A DNA stretch of 64,000 nt, from positions 91,674,311 to 91,738,310 of the forward strand of contig OY282560.1 in NCBI GenBank assembly GCA_958295665.1, in the 5' to 3' direction. Below are positions 12,953 to 26,099 of the stretch, in pieces. Source of the stretch: Tipula vernalis (Eukaryota; Arthropoda; Insecta; Diptera; Tipulidae). Positions within the stretch are counted from its first letter, which is position 1. Each line of letters starts with the position of its first letter. The translations under genes were made by a program, and so were the position numbers. The notes beneath the pieces were generated by a model. It saw only the letters and a list, made by a program, of their open reading frames with translations. It was not told the origin of the DNA and did no database searches.

Positions 12953-13127
12953 CCTATTGATAGAGGTATCAACCATCGTAATCGGAACATTTTAGATTTT
13001 TGCCGCCCAAAAACTTGTGGGCTATATAGCACAGTTAATTTTCAATAAAATTGAATTTTCTAAGAAATGTTTAGAAATAATCGAGCAATCAAAATGAAAA
13101 TTGTCACAGCAATTACAGGTCCCGAAA

Positions 13128-13297
13128 CCTATTGATAGTATCAACCATCGTAATCGGACCATTTTAGATTTTTGCCGCCCAAAAACTTGTGGGCTATAGC
13201 ACAGTTAATTTTCAATAAAATTGATTTTTCTAAGAAATGTTTAGAAATAATCGAGCAATCAAAATGAAAATTGTCCCAGCAATTACAGGTCCTGAAA
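13128..13297 (+). repeat. 170-bp monomer with shortened dyad centre
   Basis: The dyad reads ttgatagtatcaa: three bases of the gagg centre are lost but both six-base arms are intact, giving a near-continuous palindrome. Confidence 0.88.
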
Positions 13298-14511
13298 CCT
13301 ATTGATAGAGGTATCAACCATCGTAATCGGACCATTTTAGATTTTTGCCGCCCAAAAACTTGTGGGCTATAGCACAGTTAATTTTCAATAAAATTGAATT
13401 TTCTAAGAAATGTTTAGAAATAATCGAGCAATCAAAATGAAAATTGTCACAACAATTACAGGTCCCGAAACCTATTGATAGAGGTATCAACCATCGTAAT
13501 CGGACCATTTTAGATTTTTGCCGCCCAAAAACTTGTGGGCTTATAGCACAGTTAATTTTCAATAAAATTGAATTTTCTAAGAAATGTTAAGAAATAATCG
13601 AGCAATCAAAATGAAAATTGTCACAGCAATTACAGGTCCCGAAACCTATTGATAGAGGTATCAACCATCGTAATCGGACCATTTTAGATTTTTGCCGCCC
13701 AAAAACTTGTGGGCTATATAGCACAGTTAATTTTCAATAAAATTGATTTTTCTAAGAAATGTTTAGAAATAATCGAGCAATCAAAATGAAAATTGTCCCA
13801 GCAATTACAGGTCCTGAAACCTATTGATAGAGGTATCAACCATCGTAATCGAACCATTTTAGATTTTTGCCGCCCAAAAACTTGTGGGCTATAGCACAGT
13901 TAATTTTCAATAAAATTGAATTTTCTAAGAAATGTTTAGAAATAATCGAGCAATGAAAATGAAAATTGTCACAGTAATTACAGGTCCCGAAACCTATTGA
14001 TAGAGGTATCAACCATCGTAATCGGACCATTTTAGATTTTTGCCGCCCAAAAACTTGTGGGCTATAGCACAGTTGATTTTCAATAAAATTGAATATTTTA
14101 AGAAATGTTTAGAAATAATCGAGCAATCAAAATGAAAATTGTCACAGCAATTACAGGTTCCGAAACCTATTGATAGAGGTATCAACCATCGTAATCGGAC
14201 CATTTTAGATTTTTGCCGCCCAAAAACTTGTGGGCTATAGCACAGTTAATTTTCAATAAAATTGAATTTTCTAAGAAATGTTTAGAAATAATCGAGCAAT
14301 CAAAATGAAAATTGTCACAGCAATTACAGGTCCCGAAACCTATTGATAGAGGTATCAACCATCGTAATCGGACCATTTTAGATTTTTGCCGCCCAAAAAC
14401 TTGTGGGCTATAGCACAGTTAATTTTCAATAAAATTGAATTTTCTAAGAAATGTTTAGAAATAATCGAGCAATCAAAATGAAAATTGTCACAGCAATTAC
14501 AGGTCCCGAAA

Positions 14512-14690
14512 CTATTGATTGAGGTATCAACCATCGTAATCGGACCATTTTAGATTTTTGCCGCCCAAAAACTTGTGGCTTGTGGGCTATAGCACAGTTA
14601 ATTTTCAATAAAATTGAATTTTCTAAGAAATGTTTAGAAATAATCGAGCAATCAAAATGAAAATTGTCACAGCAATTACAGGTCCCGAAA
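14512..14690 (+). repeat. 179-bp insertion monomer
   Basis: cttgtgg is duplicated directly (acttgtggcttgtgggc), adding seven bases in the hairpin region; one C is missing at the monomer start. Confidence 0.88.
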
Positions 14691-15735
14691 CCTATTGATA
14701 GAGGTATCAACCATCGTAATCGGACCATTTTAGATTTTTGCCGCCCAAAAACTTGTGGGCTTATAGCACAGTTAATTTTCAATAAAATTGAATTTTCTAA
14801 GAAATGTTAAGAAATAATCGAGCAATCAAAATGAAAATTGTCACAGCAATTACAGGTCCCGAAACCTATTGATAGAGGTATCAACCATCGTAATCGGACC
14901 ATTTTAGATTTTTGCCGCCCAAAAACTTGTGGGCTATATAGCACAGTTAATTTTCAATAAAATTGATTTTTCTAAGAAATGTTTAGAAATAATCGAGCAA
15001 TCAAAATGAAAATTGTCCCAGCAATTACAGGTCCTGAAACCTATTGATAGAGGTATCAACATCGTAATCGGACCATTTTAGATTTTTGCCGCCCAAAAAC
15101 TTGTGGGCTATAGCACAGTTAATTTTCAATAAAATTGAATTTTCTAAGAAATGTTTAGAAATAATCGAGCAATCAAAATGAAAATTGTCCCAGCAATTAC
15201 AGGTCCCGAAACCTATTGATTGAGGTATCAACCATCGTAATCGGACCATTTTAGATTTTTGCCGCCCAAAAACTTGTGGGCTATAGCACAGTTAATTTTC
15301 AATAAAATTGAATTTTCTAAGAAATGTTTAGAAATAATCGAGCAATCAAAATGAAAATTGTCACAGCAATTACAGGTCCCGAAACCTATTGATAGAGGTA
15401 TCAACCATCGTAATCGGACCATTTTAGATTTTTGCCGCCCAAAAACTTGTGGGCTTATAGCACAGTTAATTTTCAATAAAATTGAATTTTCTAAGAAATG
15501 TTAAGAAATAATCGAGCAATCAAAATGAAAATTGTCACAGCAATTACAGGTCCCGAAACCTATTGATAGAGGTATCAACCATCGTAATCGGACCATTTTA
15601 GATTTTTGCCGCCCAAAAACTTGTGGGCTATATAGCACAGTTAATTTTCAATAAAATTGATTTTTCTAAGAAATGTTTAGAAATAATCGAGCAATCAAAA
15701 TGAAAATTGTCCCAGCAATTACAGGTCCTGAAACC

Positions 15736-18700
15736 TATTGATAGAGGTATCAACCATCGTAATCGGACCATTTTAGATTTTTGCCGCCCAAAAACTTGTG
15801 GGCTATAGCACAGTTAATTTTCAATAAAATTGAATTTTCTAAGAAATGTTTAGAAATAATCGAGCAATCAAAATGAAAATTGTCACAGTAATTACAGGTC
15901 CCGAAACCTATTGATAGAGGTATCAACCATCGTAATCGGACCATTTTAGATTTTTGCCGCCCAAAAACTTGTGGGCTATAGCACAGTTGATTTTCAATAA
16001 AATTGAATATTTTAAGAAATGTTTAGAAATAATCGAGCAATCAAAATGAAAATTGTCACAGCAATTACAGGTTCCGAAACCTATTGATAGAGGTATCAAC
16101 CATCGTAATCGGACCATTTTAGATTTTTGCCGCCCAAAAACTTGTGGGCTATAGCACAGTTAATTTTCAATAAAATTGAATTTTCTAAGAAATGTTTAGA
16201 AATAATCGAGCAATCAAAATGAAAATTGTCACAGCAATTACAGGTCCCGAAACCTATTGATAGAGGTATCAACCATCGTAATCGGACCATTTTAGATTTT
16301 TGCCGCCCAAAAACTTGTGGGCTATAGCACAGTTAATTTTCAATAAAATTGAATTTTCTAAGAAATGTTTAGAAATAATCGAGCAATCAAAATGAAAATT
16401 GTCACAGCAATTACAGGTCCCGAAACCTATTGATAGAGGTATCAACCATCGTAATCGGACCATTTTAGATTTTTGCCGCCCAAAAACTTGTGGGCTATAG
16501 CACAGTTGATTTTCAATAAAATTGAATATTTTAAGAAATGTTTAGTAATAATCGAGCAATCAAAATGAAAATTGTCCCAGCAATTACAGGTCCCGAAACC
16601 TATTGATAGAGGTATCAACCATCGTAATCGGACCATTTTAGATTTTTGCCGCCCAAAAACTTGTGGGCTATAGCACAGTTAATTTTCAATAAAATTGAAT
16701 TTTCTAAGAAATGTTTAGAAATAATCGAGCAATCAAAATTAAAATTGTCCCAGCAATTACAGGTCCCGAAACCTATTGATTGAGGTATCAACCATCGTAA
16801 TCGGACCATTTTAGATTTTTGCCGCCCAAAAACTTGTGGGCTATAGCACAGTTAATTTTCAATAAAATTGAATTTTCTAAGAAATGTTTAGAAATAATCG
16901 AGCAATCAAAATGAAAATTGTCACAGCAATTACAGGTCCCGAAACCTATTGATAGAGGTATCAACCATCGTAATCGGACCATTTTAGATTTTTGCCGCCC
17001 AAAAACTTGTGGGCTATAGCACAGTTAATTTTCAATAAAATTGAATTTTCTAAGAAATGTTTAGAAATAATCGAGCAATCAAAATGAAAATTGTCCCAGC
17101 AATTACAGGTCCCGAAACCTATTGATTGAGGTATCAACCATCGTAATCGGACCATTTTAGATTTTTGCCGCCCAAAAACTTGTGGGCTATAGCACAGTTA
17201 ATTTTCAATAAAATTGAATTTTCTAAGAAATGTTTAGAAATAATCGAGCAATCAAAATGAAAATTGTCACAGCAATTACAGGTCCGAAACCTATTGATAG
17301 AGGTATCAACCATCGTAATCGGACCATTTTAGATTTTTGCCGCCCAAAAACTTGTGGGCTATAGCACAGTTGATTTTCAATAAAATTGAATATTTTAAGA
17401 AATGTTTAGTAATAATCGAGCAATCAAAATGAAAATTGTCCCAGCAATTACAGGTCCCGAAACCTATTGATAGAGGTATCAACCATCGTAATCGGACCAT
17501 TTTAGATTTTTGCCGCCCAAAAACTTGTGGGCTATAGCACAGTTAATTTTCAATAAAATTGAATTTTCTAAGAAATGTTTAGAAATAATCGAGCAATCAA
17601 AATGAAAATTGTCCCAGCAATTACAGGTCCCGAAACCTATTGATAGAGGTATCAAACATCGTAATCGGACCATTTTAGATTTTTGCCGCCCAAAAACTTG
17701 TGGGGTATAGCACAGTTAATTTTCAATAAAATTGAATTTTCTAAGAAATGTTTAGAAATAATCGAGCAATCAAAATGAAAATTGTCACAGCAATTACAGG
17801 TCCCGAAACCTATTGATAGAGGTATCAACCATCGTAATCGGACGATTTTAGATTTTTGCCGCCCAAAAACTTGTGGGCTATAGCACAGTTAATTTTCAAT
17901 AAAATTGAATTTTCTAAGAAATGTTTAGAAATAATCGAGCAATCAAAATGAAAATTGTCACAGTAATTACAGGTCCCGAAACCTATTGATAGAGGTATCA
18001 ACCATCGTAATCGGACCATTTTAGATTTTTGCCGCCCAAAAACTTTTGGGCTATAGCACAGTTGATTTTCAATAAAATTGAATATTTTAAGAAATGTTTA
18101 GAAATAATCGAGCAATCAAAATGAAAATTGTCACAGCAATTACAGGTTCCGAAACCTATTGATAGAGGTATCAACCATCGTAATCGGACCATTTTAGATT
18201 TTTGCCGCCCAAAAACTTGTGGGCTATAGCACAGTTAATTTTCAATAAAATTGAATTTTCTAAGAAATGTTTAGAAATAATCGAGCAATCAAAATGAAAA
18301 TTGTCACAGCAATTACAGGTCCCGAAACCTATTGATAGAGGTATCAACCATCGTAATCGGACCATTTTAGATTTTTGCCGCCCAAAAACTTGTGGGCTAT
18401 AGCACAGTTAATTTTCAATAAAATTGAATTTTCTAAGAAATGTTTAGAAATAATCGAGCAATCAAAATGAAAATTGTCACAGCAATTACAGGTCCCGAAA
18501 CCTATTGATAGAGGTATCAACCATCGTAATCGGACCATTTTAGATTTTTGCCGCCCAAAAACTTGTGGGCTATAGCACAGTTGATTTTCAATAAAATTGA
18601 ATATTTTAAGAAATGTTTAGTAATAATCGAGCAATCAAAATGAAAATTGTCCCAGCAATTACAGGTCCCGAAACCTATTGATAGAGGTATCAACCATCGT

Positions 18701-19060
18701 AATCGGACCATTTTAGATTTTTGCCGCCCAAAAACTTGTGGGCTATAGCACAGTTAATTTTCAATAAAATTGAATTTTCTAAGAAATGTTTAGAAATAAT
18801 CGAGCAATCAAAATTAAAATTGTCCCAGCAATTACAGGTCCCGAAACCTATTGATTGAGGTATCAACCATCGTAATCGGACCATTTTAGATTTTTGCCGC
18901 CCAAAAACTTGTGGGCTATAGCACAGTTAATTTTCAATAAAATTGAATTTTCTAAGAAATGTTTAGAATTAATCGAGCAATCAAAATGAAAATTGTCACA
19001 GCAATTACAGGTCCCGAAACCTATTGATAGAGGTATCAACCATCGTAATCGGACCATTTT
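15736..19060 (+). repeat. 12-monomer HOR, 2075-bp period
   Basis: Six to seven consecutive marked monomers starting near 15.75 kb (cagtaattac; KY with ggttccgaa; two gtcacagc monomers; KY with tttagtaat; ttgattgagg with aaaattaaaattg) recur in the same order from 17.83 kb. The offset is 2075 bp, one less than 12 x 173, because of a single C lost in ggtccgaaac near 17.28 kb. Confidence 0.8.
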
Positions 19061-20130
19061 AGATTTTTGCCGCCCAAAAACTTGTGGGCTATAGCACAGT
19101 TGATTTTCAATAAAATTGAATATTTTAAGAAATGTTTAGTAATAATCGAGCAATCAAAATGAAAATTGTCCCAGCAATTACAGGTCCCGAAACCTATTGA
19201 TAGAGGTATCAACCATCGTAATCGGACCATTTTAGATTTTTGCCGCCCAAAAACTTGTGGGCTATAGCACAGTTAATTTTCAATAAAATTGATTTTTCTA
19301 AGAAATGTTTAGAAATAATCGAGCAATCAAAATGAAAATTGTCCCAGCAATTACAGGTCCTGAAACCTATTGATAGAGGTATCAACCATCGTAATCGGAC
19401 CATTTTAGATTTTTGCCGCCCAAAAACTTGTGGGCTATAGCACAGTTAATTTTCAATAAAATTGAATTTTCTAAGAAATGTTTAGAAATAATCGAGCAAT
19501 CAAAATGAAAATTGTCCCAGCAATTACAGGTCCCGAAACCTATTGATAGAGGTATCAACCATCGTAATCGGACCATTTTAGATTTTTGCCGCCCAAAAAC
19601 TTGTGGGCTATAGCACAGTTGATTTTCAATAAAATTGAATATTTTAAGAAATGTTTAGTAATAATCGAGCAATCAAAATGAAAATTGTCCCAGCAATTAC
19701 AGGTCCCGAAACCTATTGATAGAGGTATCAACCATCGTAATCGGACCATTTTAGATTTTTGCCGCCCAAAAACTTGTGGGCTATAGCACAGTTAATTTTC
19801 AATAAAATTGAATTTTCTAAGAAATGTTTAGAAATAATCGAGCAATCAAAATGAAAATTGTCCCAGCAATTACAGGTCCCGAAACCTATTGATAGAGGTA
19901 TCAAACATCGTAATCGGACCATTTTAGATTTTTGCCGCCCAAAAACTTGTGGGGTATAGCACAGTTAATTTTCAATAAAATTGAATTTTCTAAGAAATGT
20001 TTAGAAATAATCGAGCAATCAAAATGAAAATTGTCACAGCAATTACAGGTCCCGAAACCTATTGATAGAGGTATCAACCATCGTAATCGGACGATTTTAG
20101 ATTTTTGCCGCCCAAAAACTTGTGGGCTAT
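17290..20130 (+). repeat. 13-monomer offset repeat, 2249 bp
   Basis: The sequence KY, atcaaacatcg monomer, ggggtatag linker, ggacgatttt runs from about 17.3 to 17.85 kb and again from about 19.56 to 20.1 kb, 2249 bp (13 x 173) later. It overlaps the 2075-bp repeat, so the region is a mosaic of two overlapping duplications. Confidence 0.75.
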
Positions 20131-23100
20131 AGCACAGTTGATTTTCAATAAAATTGAATATTTTAAGAAATGTTTAGTAATAATCGAGCAATCAAAATGA
20201 AAATTGTCCCAGCAATTACAGGTCTTGAAACCTATTGATAGAGGTATCAACCATCGTAATCGGACCATTTTAGATTTTTGCTGCCCAAAAACTTGTGGGC
20301 TATAGCACAGTTAATTTTCAATAAAATTGAATTTTCTAAGAAATGTTTAGAAATAATCGAGCAATCAAAATGAAAATTGTCCCAGCAATTACAGGTCCCG
20401 AAACCTATTGATAGAGGTATCAACCATCGTAATCGGACCATTTTAGATTTTTGCCGCCCAAAAACTTGTGGGCTATAGCACAGTTAATTTTCAATTAAAT
20501 TGAATTTTCTAAGAAATGTTTAGAAATAATCGAGCAATCAAAATGAAAATTGTCCCAGCAATTACAGGTCCCGAAACCTATTGATAGAGGTATCAACCAT
20601 CGTAATCGGACCATTTTAGATTTTTGCCGCCCAGAAACTTGTGGGCTATAGCACAGTTAATTTTCAATAAAATTGAATTTTCTAAGAAATGTTTAGAAAT
20701 AATCGAGCAATCAAAATGAAAATTGTCACAGCAATTACAGGTCCCGAAACCTATTGATAGAGGTATCAACAATCGTAATCGGACCATTTTAGATTTTTGC
20801 TGCCCAAAAACTTGTGGGCTTTAGCACAGTTGATTTTCAATAAAATTGAATATTTTAAGAAATGTTTAGAAATAATCGAGCAATCAAAATGAAAATTGTC
20901 CCAGCAATTACAGGTCCCGAAACCTATTGATAGAGGTATCAACCATCGTAATCGGACCATTTTAGATTTTTGCCGCCCAAAAACTTGTGGGCTATAACAC
21001 AGTTAACTTTCAATAAAATTGATTTTTCTAAGAAATGTTTAGAAATAATCGAGCAATCAAAATGAAAATTGTCACAGCAATTACAGGTCCTGAAACCTAT
21101 TGATAGAGGTATCAACCATCGTAATCGGACCATTTTAGATTTTTGCCGCCCAAAAACTTGTGGGCTATAGCACAGTTAATTTTCAATAAAATTGAATTTT
21201 CTAAGAAATGTTTAGAAATAATCGAGCAATCAAAATGAAAATTGTCACAGCAATTACAGGTCCCGAAACCTATTGATAGAGGTATCAACCATCGTAATCG
21301 GACCATTTTAGATTTTTGCCGCCCAAAAACTTGTGGGGTATAGCACAGTTAATTTTCAATAAAATTGAATTTTCTAAGAAATGTTTAGAAATAATCGAGC
21401 AATCAAAATGAAAATTGTCACAGCAATTACAGGTCCCGAAACCTATTGATAGAGGTATCAACCATCGTAATCGGACCATTTTAGATTTTTGCCGCCCAAA
21501 AACTTGTGGGCGATAGCACAGTTGATTTTCAATAAAATTGAATTTTCTAAGAAATGTTTAGAAATAATCGAGCAATCAAAATGAAAATTGTCACAGCAAT
21601 TACAGGTCCCGAAACCTATTGATAGAGGTATCAACCATCGTAATCGGACCATTTTAGATTTTTGCCGCCCAAAAACTTGTGGGCTATAGCACAGTTGATT
21701 TTCAATAAAATTGAATATTTTAGGAAATGTTTAGTAATAATCGAGCAATCAAAATGAAAATTGTCCCAGCAATTACAGGTCCCGAAACCTATTGATAGAG
21801 GTATCAACCATCGTAATCGGACCATTTTAGATTTTTGCCGCCCAAAAACTTGTGGGCTATAGCACAGTTAATTTTCAATAAAATTGAATTTTCTAAGAAA
21901 TGTTTAGAAATAATCGAGCAATCAAAATGAAAATTGTCCCAGCAATTACAGGTCCCGAACCCTATTGATTGAGGTATCAACCATCGTAATCGGACCATTT
22001 TAGATTTTTGCCGCCCAAAAACTTGTGGGCTATAGCACAGTTAATTTTCAATAAAATTGAATTTTCTAAGAAATGTTTAGAAATAATCGAGCAATCAAAA
22101 TGAAAATTGTCACAGCAATTACAGGTCCCGAAACCTATTGATAGAGGTATCAACCATCGTAATCGGACCATTTTAGATTTTTGCCGCCCAAAAACTTGTG
22201 GGCTATAGCACAGTTGATTTTCAATAAAATTGAATATTTTAAGAAATGTTTAGTAATAATCGAGCAATCAAAATAAAAATTGTCCCAGCAATTACAGGTC
22301 CCGAAACCTATTGATAGAGGTATCAACCATCGTAATCGGACCATTTTAGATTTTTGCCGCCCAAAAACTTGTGGGCTATAGCACAGTTAATTTTCAATAA
22401 AATTGAATTTTCTAAGAAATGTTTAGAAATAATCGAGCAATGAAAATGAAAATTGTCCCAGCAATTACAGGTCCCGAAACCTATTGATAGAGGTATCAAA
22501 CATCGTAATCGGACCATTTTAGATTTTTGCCGCCCAAAAACTTGTGGGGTATAGCACAGTTAATTTTCAATAAAATTGAATTTTCTAAGAAATGTTTAGA
22601 AATAATCGAGCAATCAAAATGAAAATTGTCACAGCAATTACAGGTCCCGAAACCTATTGATAGAGGTATCAACCATCGTAATCGGACCATTTTAGATTTT
22701 TGCCGCCCAAAAACTTGTGGGCTATAGCACAGTTAATTTTCAATAAAATTGAATTTTCTAAGAAATGTTTAGAAATAATCGAGCAATCAAAATGAAAATT
22801 GTCCCAGCAATTACAGGTCCCGAAACCTATTGATAGAGGTATCAACCATCGTAATCGAACCATTTTAGATTTTTGCCGCCAAAAACTTGTGGGCTATAGC
22901 ACAGTTAATTTTCAATAAATTTGAGTTTTCTAAGAATTGTTTAGAAATAATCGAGCCATCAAAATGAAAATTGTCCCAGCAATTACAGGTCCCGAAACCT
23001 ATTGATAGAGGTATCAACCATCGTAATCGGACCATTTTAGATTTTTGCCGCCCAAAAACTTGTGGGCTATAGCACAGTTAATTTTCAATAAAATTGAATT

Positions 23101-25244
23101 TTCTAAGAAATGTTTAGAAATAATCGAGCAATCAAAATGAAAATTGTCACAGCAATTACAGGTCCCGAAACCTATTGATAGAGGTATCAACCATCGTAAT
23201 CGGACCATTTAAGATTTTTGCCGCCCAAAAACTTGTGGGCTATAGCACAGTTAATTTTCAATAAAATTGAATTTTCTAAGAAATGTTTAGAAATAATCGA
23301 GCAATCAAAATGAAAATTGTCACAGCAATTACAGGTCCCGAAACCTATTGATAGAGGTATCAACCATCGTAATCGGACCATTTTAGATTTTTGCCGCCCA
23401 AAAACTTGTGGGCTATAGCACAGTTGATTTTCAATAAAATTGAATTTTCTAAGAAATGTTTAGAAATAATCGAGCAATGAAAATGAAAATTGTCCCAACA
23501 ATTACAGGTCCCGAAACCTATTGATAGAGGTATCAACCATCGTAATCGGACCATTTTAGATTTTTGCCGCCCAAAAACTTGTGGGCTATAGCACAGTTAA
23601 TTTTCAATAAAACTGAATTTTCTAAGAAATGTTTAGAAATAATCGAGCAATCAAAATGAAAATTGTCCCAGCAATTACAGGTCCCGAAACCTATTGATAG
23701 AGGTATCAACCATCGTAATCGAACCATTTTAGATTTTTGCCGCCAAAAACTTGTGGGCTATAGCACAGTTAATTTTCAATAAAATTGAATTTTCTAAGAA
23801 ATGTTTAGAAATAATCGAGCAATCAAAATGAAAATTGTCACAGCTCTTACAGGTCCCGAAACCTATTGATAGAGGTATCAACCATCGTAATCGAACCATT
23901 TAAGATTTTTGCCGCCCAAAAACTTGTGGGCTATAGCACAGTTAATTTTCAATAAAATTGAATTTTCTAAGAAATGTTTAGAAATAATCGAGCAATGAAA
24001 ATGAAAATTGTCCCAGCAATTACAGGTCCCGAAACCTATTGATAGAGGTATCAACCATCGTAATCGGACCATTTAAGATTTTTGCCGCCCAAAAACTTGT
24101 GGGCTATAGCACAGTTAATTTTCAATAAAATTGAATTTTCTAAGAAATGTTTAGAAATAATCGAGCAATCAAAATGAAAATTGCCCCAGCAATTACAGGT
24201 CCTGAAACCTATTGATAGAGGTATCAACCATCGTAATCGGACCATTTTAGATTTTTGCCGCCCAAATACTTGTGGGCTATAGCACAGTTAATTTTCAATA
24301 AAATTGAATTTTCTAAGAAATGTTTAGAAATAATCGAGCAATCAAAATGAAAATTGTCACAGCAATTACAGGTCCCGAAACCTATTGATAGAGGTATCAA
24401 CCATCGTAATCGGACCATTTTAGATTTTTGCCGCCCAAAAACTTGTGGGCTATAGCACAGTTGATTTTCAATAAAATTGAATATTTTAAGAAATGTTTAG
24501 TAATAATCGAGCAATCAAAATGAAAATTGTCCCAGCAATTACAGGTCCCGAAACCTATTGATAGAGGTATCAACCATCGTAATCGGACCATTTTAGATTT
24601 TTGCCGCCCAAAAACTTGTGGGCTATAGCACAGTTGATTTTCAATAAAATTGAATATTTTAAGAAATGTTTAGTAATAATCGAGCAATCAAAATGAAAAT
24701 TGTCCCAGCAATTACAGGTCCCGAAACCTATTGATAGAGGTATCAACCATCGTAATCGGACCATTTTAGATTTTTGCCGCCCAAAAACTTGTGGGCTATA
24801 GCACAGTTAATTTTCAATAAAATTGAATTTTCTAAGAAATGTTTAGAAATAATCGAGCAATCAAAATGAAAATTGTCCCAGCAATTACAGGTCCCGAAAC
24901 CTATTGATAGAGGTATCAACCATCGTAATCGGACCATTTTAGATTTTTGCCGCCCAAAAACTTGTGGGCTATAGCACAGTTAATTTTCAATAAATTTGAG
25001 TTTTCTAAGAAATGTTTAGAAATAATCGAGCAATCAAAATGAAAATTGTTACAGCAATACAGGTCCCAAAACCTATTGATAGAGGTATCAACCATCGTAA
25101 TCGGACCATTTTAGATTTTTGCCGCCCAAAAACTTGTGGGCTATAGCACAGTTAATTTTCAATAAAATTGAATTTTCTAAGAAATGTTTAGAAATAATCG
25201 AGCAATGAAAATGAAAATTGTCACAGCAATTACAGGTCCCGAAA

Positions 25245-25408
25245 CCTATTGATAGAGGTATCAACCATCGTAATCGGACCATTTTAGATTTTTGCCGCCC
25301 AAAAACTTGTGGGCTATAGCACAGTTGATTTTCAATAAAATTGAATTTTCTAAGAAATGTTTCGAGCAATCAAAATGAAAATTGTCACAGCAATTACAGG
25401 TCCCGAAA
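25245..25408 (+). repeat. 164-bp deletion monomer
   Basis: aaatgtttagaaataatcg is reduced to aaatgtttcg by loss of nine bases. Neighbours are normal length. Confidence 0.9.
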
Positions 25409-26099
25409 CCTATTGATAGAGGTATCAACCATCGTAATCGAACCATTTAAGATTTTTGCCGCCCAAAAACTTGTGTGCTATAGCACAGTTAATTTTCAAT
25501 AAAATTGAATTTTCTAAGAAATGTTTAGAAATAATCGAGCAATCAAAATGAAAATTGTTACAGCAATACAGGTCCCAAAACCTATTAATAGAGGTATCAA
25601 CCATCGTAATCGGACCATTTTAGATTTTTGCCGCCCAAAAACTTGTGGGCTATAGCACAGTTAATTTTCAATAAAATTGAATTTTCTAAGAAATGTTTAG
25701 AAATAATCGAGCAATGAACATGAAAATTGTCCCAGCAATTACAGGTCCCGAAACCTATTGATAGAGGTATCAACCATCGTAATCGGACCAATTAGATTTT
25801 TGCCGCCCAAAAACTTGTGGGCTATAGCACAGTTAATTTTCAATAAAACTGAATTTTCTAAGAAATGTTTAGAAATAATCGAGCAATCAAAATAAAAATT
25901 GTCCCAGCAATTACAGGTCCCGAAACCTATTGATAGAGGTATCAACCATCGTAATCGAACCATTTTAGATTTTTGCCGCCAAAAACTTGTGGGCTATAGC
26001 ACAGTTAATTTTCAATAAATTTGAGTTTTCTAAGAAATGTTTAGAAATAATCGAGCAATCAAAATGAAAATTGTCCCAGCAATTACAGGTCCCGAAACC

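Larger units (their letters stand above)
11904..13127 (+). repeat. 465/467-bp HOR, second array (about 2.6 copies)
   Basis: The same 117 + 175 + KY order as at 4.1-5.5 kb occurs at 11904-12368 and 12369-12835, then a third partial unit (117 + 175) ends at 13127, where an EK-containing segment follows in place of KY. Shared private changes (ctctagcac, cttgttggctatt, ggaacattttag) show that both arrays descend from one ancestor. Confidence 0.88.
1..15735 (+). repeat. Array domain 1: mixed monomers with linker insertions
   Basis: This is the most heterogeneous part. It holds all eight chimeric 117-bp monomers and most of the 174/175-bp monomers, in which the linker ctatagc is expanded to cttatagc or ctatatagc. 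KY, EK (gatttttctaag) and ordinary monomers are intermingled, and gtcacagc and gtcccagc forms alternate. NSN-type monomers (aataaatttgag) occur near 1.68 and 1.86 kb and then not again until about 22.9 kb. Internal repeats at 465, 1908 and 2427 bp show repeated block duplication. Confidence 0.8.
15736..24900 (+). repeat. Array domain 2: KY-rich, insertion-free linkers
   Basis: The ctatatagc linker expansion that is frequent before 15.7 kb is absent here. KY monomers with the extra change tttagtaataatcg recur every few units. Markers that occur as runs in the same order, such as ttgattgagg and gggg at the linker, repeat at 2075 and 2249 bp. The first 172-bp and NSN-type monomers of the later domains appear near 22.9 kb, so the right edge is a gradual change. 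Confidence 0.7.
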
